From contig CATLPD010000003.1 of NCBI GenBank assembly GCA_950054485.1, positions 124,001 to 188,000 of the forward strand: 64,000 nt of DNA, in the 5' to 3' direction. The DNA comes from an uncultured Alphaproteobacteria bacterium (lineage in GTDB: Bacteria; Pseudomonadota; Alphaproteobacteria; Micavibrionales; CSBR16-224). Below the pieces are notes generated by a model. That model had not been told where the DNA came from. It did not search any database and saw nothing but the letters and a program-made list of their open reading frames with translations. Of the stretch, positions 7,096 through 15,174 are shown piece after piece. Position 1 is the stretch's first letter; every line of letters begins with the position of its first letter. The position numbers and the translations under genes are program-made.

Positions 7096-9923
7096 ACCAG
7101 TCCGCCGATCAAAGTCATTTCAAAGATAATAAATGCAAATAATGCCGCCGCAAGACCGCTGACAAAACCATAGCTGTGCAATCCTACATTCAAAAGATTT
7201 ACCCCAAACCATGAAAGCATGATGATTACGGATAAAAAAGCAAGCGCGGTTTCGAAGCCACGCTGGCTTAGGTGTTTGCTCGCGCGGCTATGTAGAGCCC
7301 ATATCAGCCATAGGGCGATTAAAAGTGCTCCGTTTTCTTTCGGATCCCATCCCCAAAAACGGCCCCACGACATATCGGCCCATATGCCACCCAAAATGGT
7401 CCCAAGTGAAATCAAAAACAGCGAGACAATTGCATGAAGATGCAGTGTTGTTTTTTTATTTTTTTTGTTCGGTTTATATAATTCCAAATGTGCAATTACG
7501 GATGTCAAAAGACACCATGCATACCCTGCGGTGATGATCAAAACATGTGTCGACAGCCAAAAGTTTGTATTTAATACGGCCTCCATGACTTGCATGTTGT
7601 CTTGATCGCCATCAATCGATTTTGCGAGCAATAATAAAAATCCGGAGAGTATAAAAACAGGGGGCAGGATGTTTATACGTTGGCGGATAAAAGCCCATAA
7701 ACTACCAGCCATACACAGGATGAAACTGACAAATAAAATTGATTCATATAAAGTCCCGACAGGTGGACGTCCCAGAACAAATGTTCTGAATAAAATTGTT
7801 GCGCCTAAAATCAGGGAAGGCAGAACAGATGTAAAAAACAGCGCTTTGTGGCCGGAATTAATTTTCTGCACAGTAAGAAAAGTAGCTGTAATTGCCCCAG
7901 CGAAAACCAGAATAATTGAAATCAAAACAGGGTTAAACAGATTGTAAAAATATTCGGCCTTTAGGACGGGTGATGTTTTTTGATCGTCGTAATTTGTTTT
8001 CAGATCGATAACGGCGCGGTTCCATATATGCTGGTTCTGGGCCTGATAGGCGACCATCAGACGTATCCAATTTTGGATATATTCACCGGAATCGGGGCGG
8101 CCTTTGCCACCTGTTAAAACTTGCCATGGTGTTGTGAATTTCTCGCGCGGGTCGGATGATGGAATGACGCGTAGAAGGAGATTATTTTTACCTGTCTGCT
8201 CCAAAGTATCAAGTTGATAATTCATATAAGCGGTTTCTTTTTCGCGCGCGCTATATGCGTCTATATCATCGCCTTTTTCATCACGTATGGCTTCAAGTGC
8301 GTTTCTCAGAAGAATGGTGTTCTTTTGTAATTCACGATAATCCAAAATGGCATCGCTGTCGCTGCCTTCAAGTGGCATGGCGAATGAAAAGCTGCGCACC
8401 AATTGTAAAAAGTACAACGCCTTGTTGTGAATATCAGTCAGCGCGGATTGATAGGCGTCAGGCTTCAGGTTTTGATCCTGTAAAATATCAATAAATTCCT
8501 TACGTGTTTTTTCAAGACCGTTAACAAGCTGACTGTACGAATAAAGGTTGTCTTTTCGTTTTGCTATTCCGAAAGCGGACAGGACGGATTTATTTTTAAT
8601 TTCAAAAACGTTTAGGCGTACAGCATCGTATGGATTGAAAATAAGACGGGCAAGTGTTGCGGATGGGGCCTCTGCAAAAGGCGCCTCGGATCCGCTGAGT
8701 TTTTTCAATTGCAAACGTGCGAAACTGTCGATCGGTTTTATGCGGCCTTCGTGTAAAACGGGTAGTGTTTTAAAATCAGTGCCGATTTTAATGTCGGATG
8801 CAAGGGCGGGGCTGCTTGCCGATATCATAAGAATAAGCAAGCATCCGAATTTTACGGCAGATTGTGAAAGGCGTCCCTTTAAAATATTCAGAATATGCAG
8901 AGCCAAGCCAAGCGCTGTAATCAGACCGGCAAGATAGGGGAAAATGCGCCCCTTGTTATAAACAACAGCCAAGATGCTGACGTATTCCCCGCGGTTGTTG
9001 GTTTCGTATGCGGATTGATAAAAGCGATAGTTCTTATACGTCAGCGGTTCGTTCATTGTGATGCTGGCAGGCACGGAATGGCCGTCATCAAAAATTTGTA
9101 CGTCCGATTGATAAGATTTCGCCGTTGATGTGCCCGGATAATATTCAATGTTGAAACTTTCAAGTTTAATGTCGAACGGCAGGAGGCTGTATACCCGCTC
9201 GGTTGTGAAAATATATTCGTCGCCATCAATTTTAATTGTGGGAGGTTTTGGGAAGAATAAAAATGAAAGATATTTTTGCGTTTCTTCACTATCGCTTAAA
9301 TCAATTTTAAATGTCAGACCTGACAGGTTTTGTTCCCGATCTTTTTCAGAGGGTATATCAACCAAATTCATACCGCCGCTTTTTTTATCAAAAGTGATTT
9401 TGCAATTTATGCATTTATTTAAAACCTGAAGATTAAAGGGTAATTCGGCATGGCTCAGGTTTTGATTATCTGAAACCTTGTTCAGGTTGAATTGTTTGAT
9501 ACGTAATCCGTTTTTATATACGGTCAATGCGGCGTCGTCATAGCTTTGCGTATAACCGCGCAATTCATCTTTGATCATCGGTAATACAGTATCAGTGCGG
9601 CTGATGCCAGATATAATGCCGCCAATCAACAGCAGGATCACGCCCGCATGGGCCAGATGAATACCGGCTTTCTCGCGTGTCCAGACGCTGTATCCCAGAA
9701 AGCGTGCCAGCAAATTCAGGAAAAATACGGACATCACGCTGAGGCCGCCGGGTAGGGGCATATACCCGGCCCATAAGATCCAGCTGTAAAAATATTTATC
9801 AAGTGCGCCATACAGCCCGATATATTTTTGGGCAATTGTGCCAAAAATTAAAAGCAGCATCATATAGATCAGCACCCAAAATGTAATATGGGGCGAAGCG
9901 CATTTTTTTATGATCAGATTCAT
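7077..9923 (-). CDS. Fused ResB-CcsA (CcsBA) System II cytochrome c synthase
   Basis: This 948-residue polytopic membrane protein joins the two halves of System II cytochrome c biogenesis. The N-terminal part is ResB-like (helices near residues 15-100, then a large periplasmic region), followed by a KIGTDFKTLPVLHEGRIKP segment. The C-terminal CcsA/ResC half carries the haem-handling WWD-type motif WGRFWGWDPKENGA near residues 855-865, and conserved His-bearing helices (STHVLIITAGY, ALHSRA). The fusion exports haem and ligates it to CxxCH apocytochromes. A TTG at 9941 would add six residues; ATG 9923 is preferred, although its Shine-Dalgarno is weak. Fused CcsBA is well known in epsilonproteobacteria and Bacteroidetes, and unusual in alphaproteobacteria. 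Confidence 0.9.
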   Translation of the reverse strand: MNLIIKKCASPHITFWVLIYMMLLLIFGTIAQKYIGLYGALDKYFYSWILWAGYMPLPGGLSVMSVFFLNLLARFLGYSVWTREKAGIHLAHAGVILLLIGGIISGISRTDTVLPMIKDELRGYTQSYDDAALTVYKNGLRIKQFNLNKVSDNQNLSHAELPFNLQVLNKCINCKITFDKKSGGMNLVDIPSEKDREQNLSGLTFKIDLSDSEETQKYLSFLFFPKPPTIKIDGDEYIFTTERVYSLLPFDIKLESFNIEYYPGTSTAKSYQSDVQIFDDGHSVPASITMNEPLTYKNYRFYQSAYETNNRGEYVSILAVVYNKGRIFPYLAGLITALGLALHILNILKGRLSQSAVKFGCLLILMISASSPALASDIKIGTDFKTLPVLHEGRIKPIDSFARLQLKKLSGSEAPFAEAPSATLARLIFNPYDAVRLNVFEIKNKSVLSAFGIAKRKDNLYSYSQLVNGLEKTRKEFIDILQDQNLKPDAYQSALTDIHNKALYFLQLVRSFSFAMPLEGSDSDAILDYRELQKNTILLRNALEAIRDEKGDDIDAYSAREKETAYMNYQLDTLEQTGKNNLLLRVIPSSDPREKFTTPWQVLTGGKGRPDSGEYIQNWIRLMVAYQAQNQHIWNRAVIDLKTNYDDQKTSPVLKAEYFYNLFNPVLISIILVFAGAITATFLTVQKINSGHKALFFTSVLPSLILGATILFRTFVLGRPPVGTLYESILFVSFILCMAGSLWAFIRQRINILPPVFILSGFLLLLAKSIDGDQDNMQVMEAVLNTNFWLSTHVLIITAGYAWCLLTSVIAHLELYKPNKKNKKTTLHLHAIVSLFLISLGTILGGIWADMSWGRFWGWDPKENGALLIALWLIWALHSRASKHLSQRGFETALAFLSVIIMLSWFGVNLLNVGLHSYGFVSGLAAALFAFIIFEMTLIGGLVWRLKK

Positions 9924-9962
9924 GATAGTGCTATAGCACAAATGTCTTTATACATGGACTTT

Positions 9963-9991
9963 TTTTTATTCCCATGATATCGATATGTCAA
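9963..9991 (-). promoter_or_regulatory. Sigma-70-type promoter for ccsBA with dyad in the spacer
   Basis: Reading leftward, TTGACA (9986-9991) is followed after exactly 17 bp by TAAAAA (9963-9968). The spacer and the edge of the -35 box contain the palindrome ATATCGATAT (9977-9986), so a bound regulator would block polymerase. A second perfect palindrome, GTGCTATAGCAC (9928-9939), lies between this promoter and the ATG at 9923. Confidence 0.55.
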
Positions 9992-10013
9992 TTCAACAAG
10001 AGATACCATTCAA

Positions 10014-11162
10014 ATGGCGGCTGTTCACAACCATTCACATTTTCCCGCATTTTTAAATACCGTGTGGGCCAAGGCATTCATCGTGGCCGTGATATTGATT
10101 TCATGTGTTGTGCCATCTGATATCGGCGGGATAGTTTTTCATGTTCTGGTGGAATCCTATCTGACTGTTGCTGTCTTTGTCGCCCTGACCCTGATCCTTA
10201 TCTATGGCGCTGAAAATATTTTCAATTTCGATCTGGGCAAATATAATCGGGCCCATCCAAGGGCGCAGGTCTGGATATCGTCATTGTTGGGGGCAATGCC
10301 CGGGTGCGGCGGCGCAATTATTGTCCTGACCCAGTATGTGAATGGATACATCAGTTTCGGGTCTGTGGTCGCTGTTCTGATTGCGACAATGGGGGATGCC
10401 GCCTTTTTGCTTTTGGCGAAAAAACCTTTGATGGCTTTGGTGGTGATGGCCGTTTCGGTTGTCGCTGCGATTATTACGGGAATCATTGTTGACCGTCTGC
10501 ATGGACGTGACTTTATGAAGGTTAAAATAAAACCTAAAGAGGTGTATCATTCGAAGACCGTCAAGGTGCCATCACAGCATACCCGTGATATTATTAGGTT
10601 TCTGACATTCATTATTATGTTCCCTGGTGTGATCGCCGGTATGTTAATGGCCTTCAGATTTGATGTTCCCCACGAAGTTCAGGATATCATCGGGGGCATC
10701 GGAATATTTTTTCTTTTGATCGTATGGGTTTTACTGAAAGATCAGAATCCGCTGGTTAATTATGCAGTGGAAACGTCGAAAACAAATCTTGTGCGCCGCA
10801 CAACTGATGAAACCGCCTTTATTATTATCTGGGTTATTCTGGCCTTTTTCCTTTACGACCTAACGGTCGAGGTTTTTGATATCCAGCTTGAAAATATATT
10901 CTCATCGGTTGCGTGGCTGATGCCGTTGACAGGTGTGCTGATCGGCTTTATTCCAGGGTGTGGACCGCAAATAATCGTCACGACGCTTTATATAAATGGG
11001 ATTGTTCCATTCTCCGCACAGCTTGGAAATGCGATCAGCAATGATGGTGATGCGCTGTTTCCGGCAATCGCCTTGGCACCGAAAGCAGCGCTTTTGGCGA
11101 CGCTTTACAGTGCCGTGCCCGCCGTGATTATTGCCTACGCTTATTTCTGGATTTTTGAATAA
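10014..11162 (+). CDS. Putative 10-TM manganese/heavy-metal exporter (ArsP_2-like)
   Basis: This 382-residue polytopic membrane protein has a His-rich N-terminus (HNHSHF) and an internal duplication. GAMPGCGGAIIVLTQYVNGY near residue 93 is echoed by GFIPGCGPQIIVTTLYINGI near residue 311, each followed by a GDA-containing helix (MGDAAF and NDGDALF). Paired PGCG loops from two repeats are typical of the family annotated as putative manganese transporter or 10TM heavy-metal exporter (ArsP_2). The transported ion is unproven. A hydrophilic loop (residues about 165-195) separates the halves. It is divergent from ccsBA across 90 bp. No Mn riboswitch is evident upstream. Confidence 0.75.
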   Translation: MAAVHNHSHFPAFLNTVWAKAFIVAVILISCVVPSDIGGIVFHVLVESYLTVAVFVALTLILIYGAENIFNFDLGKYNRAHPRAQVWISSLLGAMPGCGGAIIVLTQYVNGYISFGSVVAVLIATMGDAAFLLLAKKPLMALVVMAVSVVAAIITGIIVDRLHGRDFMKVKIKPKEVYHSKTVKVPSQHTRDIIRFLTFIIMFPGVIAGMLMAFRFDVPHEVQDIIGGIGIFFLLIVWVLLKDQNPLVNYAVETSKTNLVRRTTDETAFIIIWVILAFFLYDLTVEVFDIQLENIFSSVAWLMPLTGVLIGFIPGCGPQIIVTTLYINGIVPFSAQLGNAISNDGDALFPAIALAPKAALLATLYSAVPAVIIAYAYFWIFE

Positions 11163-11239
11163 ATCCGTCTTGCTATGTGTCGCCTTTATATGTTAAGCAG
11201 TCGGCTGAGGTGTGTAATAATAAAGAAGGAGATTCGGCG

Positions 11240-12526
11240 GTGGAGCTTAATCCTAAAAACTATGTATTGAACCGTTTGCAATCGATCATGGCACTCTTGA
11301 TCAGTGCGGCGATTATGTGTGTCGGTCACGGCCTGTTAAATACCGTTATCGGTTTGCGCGCGAATGCTGAAAATTATTCCGACTTTGTTATCGGTCTAAT
11401 GACCTCCAGTTACTTCTTTGGTTTCGTTCTGGGCACATACGCATGCGGAAAACTTGTGCCGCGCGTCGGACATATCAGATGTTTTGCTATTTTCGCATCC
11501 TTGGCATCGGCCCTGACACTTTTACTGGTATTGCGGGTTGATCCGGTGACGTGGATTTTTGTGCGTCTGGTTTATGGTGCCTGTATGGCCGCGATTTATA
11601 TGGTGATGGAAAGCTGGCTAAACCTGATTTCAAAAAATGAAGAGCGCGGACAGATCCTGTCTTTTTATATGATTACAGTCTACCTGGGCCTTGCCGCCAG
11701 TCAGGGCTTTATGCTTTTGGCATCGCCGCAGTCATATATTCTTTTTGCAGTTGCATCGGTTTTATTGTCTTTCTCGCTGATCCCTGTGGCGGGCAGTCGT
11801 ACGCCCCAACCCAGAATGCGCAAGTCTGAAAACTTTACGCTAAAACAATTGTTCCAAACATCCTATCTTGCGACCACGGGCGTTTTTACCACGGGTTTGA
11901 TTAACGGGTCTTTCTGGGGATTGGCGCCGATATATCTCAGCAACATTGGAATGACCGATGCGCGCGTCGGTTGGTTTATTGCCTTTCAATATTTGGGGGG
12001 TCTGATATTACAATGGCCGATCGGTTATCTTTCAGACAAAATCAAACGCCGCAGCGTGATTGTCGTGATGTTGTTTATTTCAACAATTGTCTCGCTGTAC
12101 CTTTATGCTTTAACACCAGATGGATCGATGAAATTATTCATTCTGTTTTTGGCAGGTGCCTTTTTATTCGGCGGTATCAATAGCACTTTGCATTCGCTGT
12201 TTTTGGCACACGCCAATGACTTTTTAAAGCCGAACCAGGTTGTCAAAGCCAGTGGCGGTCTTTTAACGGTTCATGCTTTAGGTGCGATGATTGGCCCATT
12301 AATTGCCACCGTCTTCATTGAATATTTTGAAGACCCTGGTCTTGTATTGTTTACAGCATGTGCATCGCTGGTGGCCTTTTCATTCTCGGTCTTCAGATTG
12401 TTCACAGGCCGTAAGGTTCCGAAAACAACCAAGGCGTGGTTTGTCCCGGTTCCAAGGGCCGAAGCCCGCGTTGGTAAACTGGATCCGCGGCGATATGTCG
12501 GCGGGCGATCACACCCCGATAGTTGA
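11240..12526 (+). CDS. MFS transporter (YcaD-like)
   Basis: The protein is a 428-residue, 12-helix major facilitator, with the YcaD-like segment LVYGACMAAIYMVMESWLN in the N-terminal half and the loop GYLSDKIKRRSVIV (the DxxxRR loop) in the second half. Substrate is unknown; the group is often called UMF2 or sugar/efflux-like. A longer frame begins with GTG at 11177, but the Shine-Dalgarno AAGGAGA (11226-11232) precedes the in-frame GTG at 11240 by 7 bp and the protein then starts just before helix 1, so I chose 11240. The C-terminus is a short charged tail. Confidence 0.82.
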   Translation: MELNPKNYVLNRLQSIMALLISAAIMCVGHGLLNTVIGLRANAENYSDFVIGLMTSSYFFGFVLGTYACGKLVPRVGHIRCFAIFASLASALTLLLVLRVDPVTWIFVRLVYGACMAAIYMVMESWLNLISKNEERGQILSFYMITVYLGLAASQGFMLLASPQSYILFAVASVLLSFSLIPVAGSRTPQPRMRKSENFTLKQLFQTSYLATTGVFTTGLINGSFWGLAPIYLSNIGMTDARVGWFIAFQYLGGLILQWPIGYLSDKIKRRSVIVVMLFISTIVSLYLYALTPDGSMKLFILFLAGAFLFGGINSTLHSLFLAHANDFLKPNQVVKASGGLLTVHALGAMIGPLIATVFIEYFEDPGLVLFTACASLVAFSFSVFRLFTGRKVPKTTKAWFVPVPRAEARVGKLDPRRYVGGRSHPDS

Positions 12527-12585
12527 TTTTTATAGATCAAATGCGGCAAATTTGATAAAACTGCCTTAACAGAAAGGCTTTATCA

Positions 12586-14070
12586 ATGACCGATTCAAAA
12601 ATCCGTACCCGCTATGCGCCATCGCCGACAGGTTTTCTTCATCTTGGGGGATTGCGTACAGCTTTGTATAACTGGCTCTATGCCCGTGCAAATGGGGGTG
12701 AATTTGTTATTCGTGTTGAGGATACCGATCAGGCGCGCCATGTTGATGCTTCGGTTGATCAGATTTTGGAATCGATGAAACTGGTCGGAATGGATTGGGA
12801 TGCAGAGCCTGTATTCCAAAGCAAACGCGGTGATATCTATCAGGAATATTTTCAAAAACTGATCGATGCCGATATGGTCTATCCTGCTTTTGAGACGATG
12901 GAAGAGCTGGAAGACATGCGCCAAAAGGCCATGGCCGAAAAGAGACCGGCTGTTTATAACCGCGCCGCGCGCGATATGCCAAAGGCGGAACGCGAAGAGA
13001 AAATCAAAGCAGGCGTGCCACACGTCTGGCGTTTCAAAACACCTTTAGACGGCGACACCGTTGTAAATGATATGTTGATGGGCGGCGATGAATGCCGTTT
13101 TGCCAACGAGCAGATTGGCGATTTTGCGATCTCGCGCCCCGGTCCAGCGGGCGAGCCTGTTCAGTTCCTGTATAATTTTGTGGTAACCATTGATGACGCC
13201 TTGATGGAAATCACGAATGTCATCCGCGGTGTTGAACATCTGGGGAATGCGGCAAAACAAATTTTGCTGTATAAGGCCTGGGGGTTCGAGCCGCCGAAAT
13301 TTTTGCATCTGCCGCTGATTTTGAAAGGCGGTAAAAAGATGAGCAAGCGCGATACAGATGCTGACCCGCGCACGCCGGTCAGTGTAACAGCGCGCCGTGA
13401 TTTGGGATATCTACCCGAAGCGATTGCGAATTATATCGCTCTGTTGGGTTGGACGGCCCCCGATGAAAACGAGCTTCTCAGTCTTGATGAAATGATCAAA
13501 GGCTTCTCTCTTGATCGTCTCAGCAAATCAAATGCAAATTTTGATGAAGATAAATTTATGCATATCAACAGCTGGCATCTGCGCAATTTATCTGATGACG
13601 AACTGGTCAAGCGTATCACACCATTTATTGAAGAGGACGGATATAAATCATCCGTGCCATGGCTTTCGGAAGCGGCGGCGCTCGTGAGTGATCGCTGCAA
13701 TCTGTTAAGCGATTTTTCCGATGCGCTATCATATTTTTACGCGCTGCCGGAAGATTACGAAGAAAAAGGCGTCGAGAAGTTTTTCAAAACAGATATCTCT
13801 GAAAATATCCTTGGCACCGTTGCAGATAAGGTTGAAAAGATCGAAGCTTTCGAAATCGAGGCCCTAGAAAAAATGCTGCATGATACAGTCGAAGAAATGG
13901 AATTAAAATTCGGAAAATTTGGTCCTGTTATTCGCTTGGCATTGACCGGGCGTATGCAGAGCCCCGGACTGTCCGAGGTCATGCACATCTTGGGACATGA
14001 AGAATCGGTTCGTCGCTTGCGCGTAGCGGCGGATTATATCGCATCAAACAACTTGTCATCGGCGGCATAA
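12586..14070 (+). CDS. gltX: Glutamyl-tRNA synthetase
   Basis: This 494-residue class I aminoacyl-tRNA synthetase has the HIGH-type signature PSPTGFLHLGGLRTALYNWL near the N-terminus and the KMSKS-type motif KGGKKMSKRD in the centre, with an alpha-helical anticodon-binding C-terminal domain. It charges tRNA(Glu) in the cytoplasm. Alphaproteobacteria often have two GltX paralogues, one glutamylating tRNA(Gln) for GatCAB; which one this is cannot be told here. A Shine-Dalgarno GAAAGG precedes the ATG. The DHH phosphoesterase gene begins on the base after its stop codon, so the two are surely cotranscribed. Confidence 0.95.
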   Translation: MTDSKIRTRYAPSPTGFLHLGGLRTALYNWLYARANGGEFVIRVEDTDQARHVDASVDQILESMKLVGMDWDAEPVFQSKRGDIYQEYFQKLIDADMVYPAFETMEELEDMRQKAMAEKRPAVYNRAARDMPKAEREEKIKAGVPHVWRFKTPLDGDTVVNDMLMGGDECRFANEQIGDFAISRPGPAGEPVQFLYNFVVTIDDALMEITNVIRGVEHLGNAAKQILLYKAWGFEPPKFLHLPLILKGGKKMSKRDTDADPRTPVSVTARRDLGYLPEAIANYIALLGWTAPDENELLSLDEMIKGFSLDRLSKSNANFDEDKFMHINSWHLRNLSDDELVKRITPFIEEDGYKSSVPWLSEAAALVSDRCNLLSDFSDALSYFYALPEDYEEKGVEKFFKTDISENILGTVADKVEKIEAFEIEALEKMLHDTVEEMELKFGKFGPVIRLALTGRMQSPGLSEVMHILGHEESVRRLRVAADYIASNNLSSAA

Positions 14071-15048
14071 ATGAATCAGCCCCGTACAGTTTTTTACCAT
14101 CACCCCTGTCTTGACGGCACGACAGCCGCTTGGGCCGCCTATCAAAAGTGGGGAGATAATGCCGAATATATCGGAGTCGATCACGCGGCATACGAACAAA
14201 CACAGGTAAAAATTCTGGATCACGTGACCCCTGAAACTATTGCTGTCTTCGTTGATTTCGCACCCCGTACACAGGTCCTGGAAAATATTATTGATAAGGT
14301 CAAAGGCGTTGAAATTTTTGACCATCATGTTTCCGCGCAAAAAGATTTGCAACCGTTTTTAGATCACCCGAAATGTCACATCTATTTTGATATGAACAGG
14401 TCAGGGGCGGGTATCGCCTTTGATGAATTTTCGAATGGTGCGGCGCGCCCTTTATTTATAGAAATGGTCGAACGCATTGATCTTTATAAGCCCGAGCGCT
14501 TTGATACGCCTGACCAGTTCTATCTGGTTTCATCCTATTTATCATCTCTGGATATGGGTAAGCCGCTCGCACAGATGATGCCATTAATAAACGAGCTTGT
14601 CGGCGTTCAGGATATCAGCGTTTTTGAACATCGTGGACGGGACCCTCGAAACGCTTATTTGGAACAAGTCGAGCAGGTCTTAAAAGATGTCGATTTTGTG
14701 AATCTGACTATATTAGAAACGGCGTCAGGCTGTTTTGAAGTTCCTTTTGCGCGTGCTAGCATTAATGATATGGGTCATGAATTTTCGCCCAAGCTTTTGG
14801 CCCGATGTCCGCATGAACATAAAATGGGTATGGTCTGGCATTTCCATGATCATAAAACCGTCAAGCTGAGCCTTCGCAGTGACGGGCATATTGATGTCAG
14901 TATGATTGCTGAGGAAATGGGCGCAGAGCACGGAATCAACGGTGGCGGCCACAAAGGGGCTGCAGCGGTGCGTTTTACAGTCGAGCAGTTTCGCGAATTC
15001 GCACCAAAAATAAACTATAATTTTAATGCCATACCCCCCGAGGCTTAA
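14071..15048 (+). CDS. DHH/DHHA1 family phosphoesterase
   Basis: The protein is 325 residues. The N-terminal YHHPCLDGTTAAW matches the metal-binding opening of small DHH phosphoesterases. DHH itself is at residues 84-86 (EIFDHHVSAQ), and the C-terminal DHHA1 motif GGGHKGAAA starts at residue 291. These enzymes cleave phosphodiester or phosphoanhydride bonds (nanoRNA, cyclic dinucleotides or short oligophosphates) with Mn; the actual substrate is not determinable. The start codon directly abuts the gltX stop. A hairpin 19 bp downstream ends the unit. Confidence 0.85.
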   Translation: MNQPRTVFYHHPCLDGTTAAWAAYQKWGDNAEYIGVDHAAYEQTQVKILDHVTPETIAVFVDFAPRTQVLENIIDKVKGVEIFDHHVSAQKDLQPFLDHPKCHIYFDMNRSGAGIAFDEFSNGAARPLFIEMVERIDLYKPERFDTPDQFYLVSSYLSSLDMGKPLAQMMPLINELVGVQDISVFEHRGRDPRNAYLEQVEQVLKDVDFVNLTILETASGCFEVPFARASINDMGHEFSPKLLARCPHEHKMGMVWHFHDHKTVKLSLRSDGHIDVSMIAEEMGAEHGINGGGHKGAAAVRFTVEQFREFAPKINYNFNAIPPEA

Positions 15049-15066
15049 AAAAAAGGCCATAAAAGA

Positions 15067-15093
15067 ATGTCCGCCTGAAATTCAGACGGACAT
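15067..15093. terminator. Bidirectional hairpin between DHH gene and hsp70
   Basis: ATGTCCGCCTGAA and TTCAGACGGACAT form a 13-bp arm pair (one C-A/G-T mismatch) around a 1-base centre. On the minus strand the hairpin is followed by TTCTTTTATGGCCTTTTTTTT, so it best serves the hsp70 transcript; on the plus strand the following bases are not U-rich. It lies between two convergent genes. Confidence 0.7.
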
Positions 15094-15174
15094 CTTCGTT
15101 TAGGGAGAATTCTTAAATTCCTCGCAAATTCGTTGTTGCAAATAAACTGCCCGGAATTTGCTACCTATGTTTTT

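Noticed and set aside
9942-10013. Mn riboswitch (yybP-ykoY type) upstream of the metal exporter
   Set aside because: The spacer is too short (72 bp), has no matching hairpins and is largely taken by the divergent promoter.
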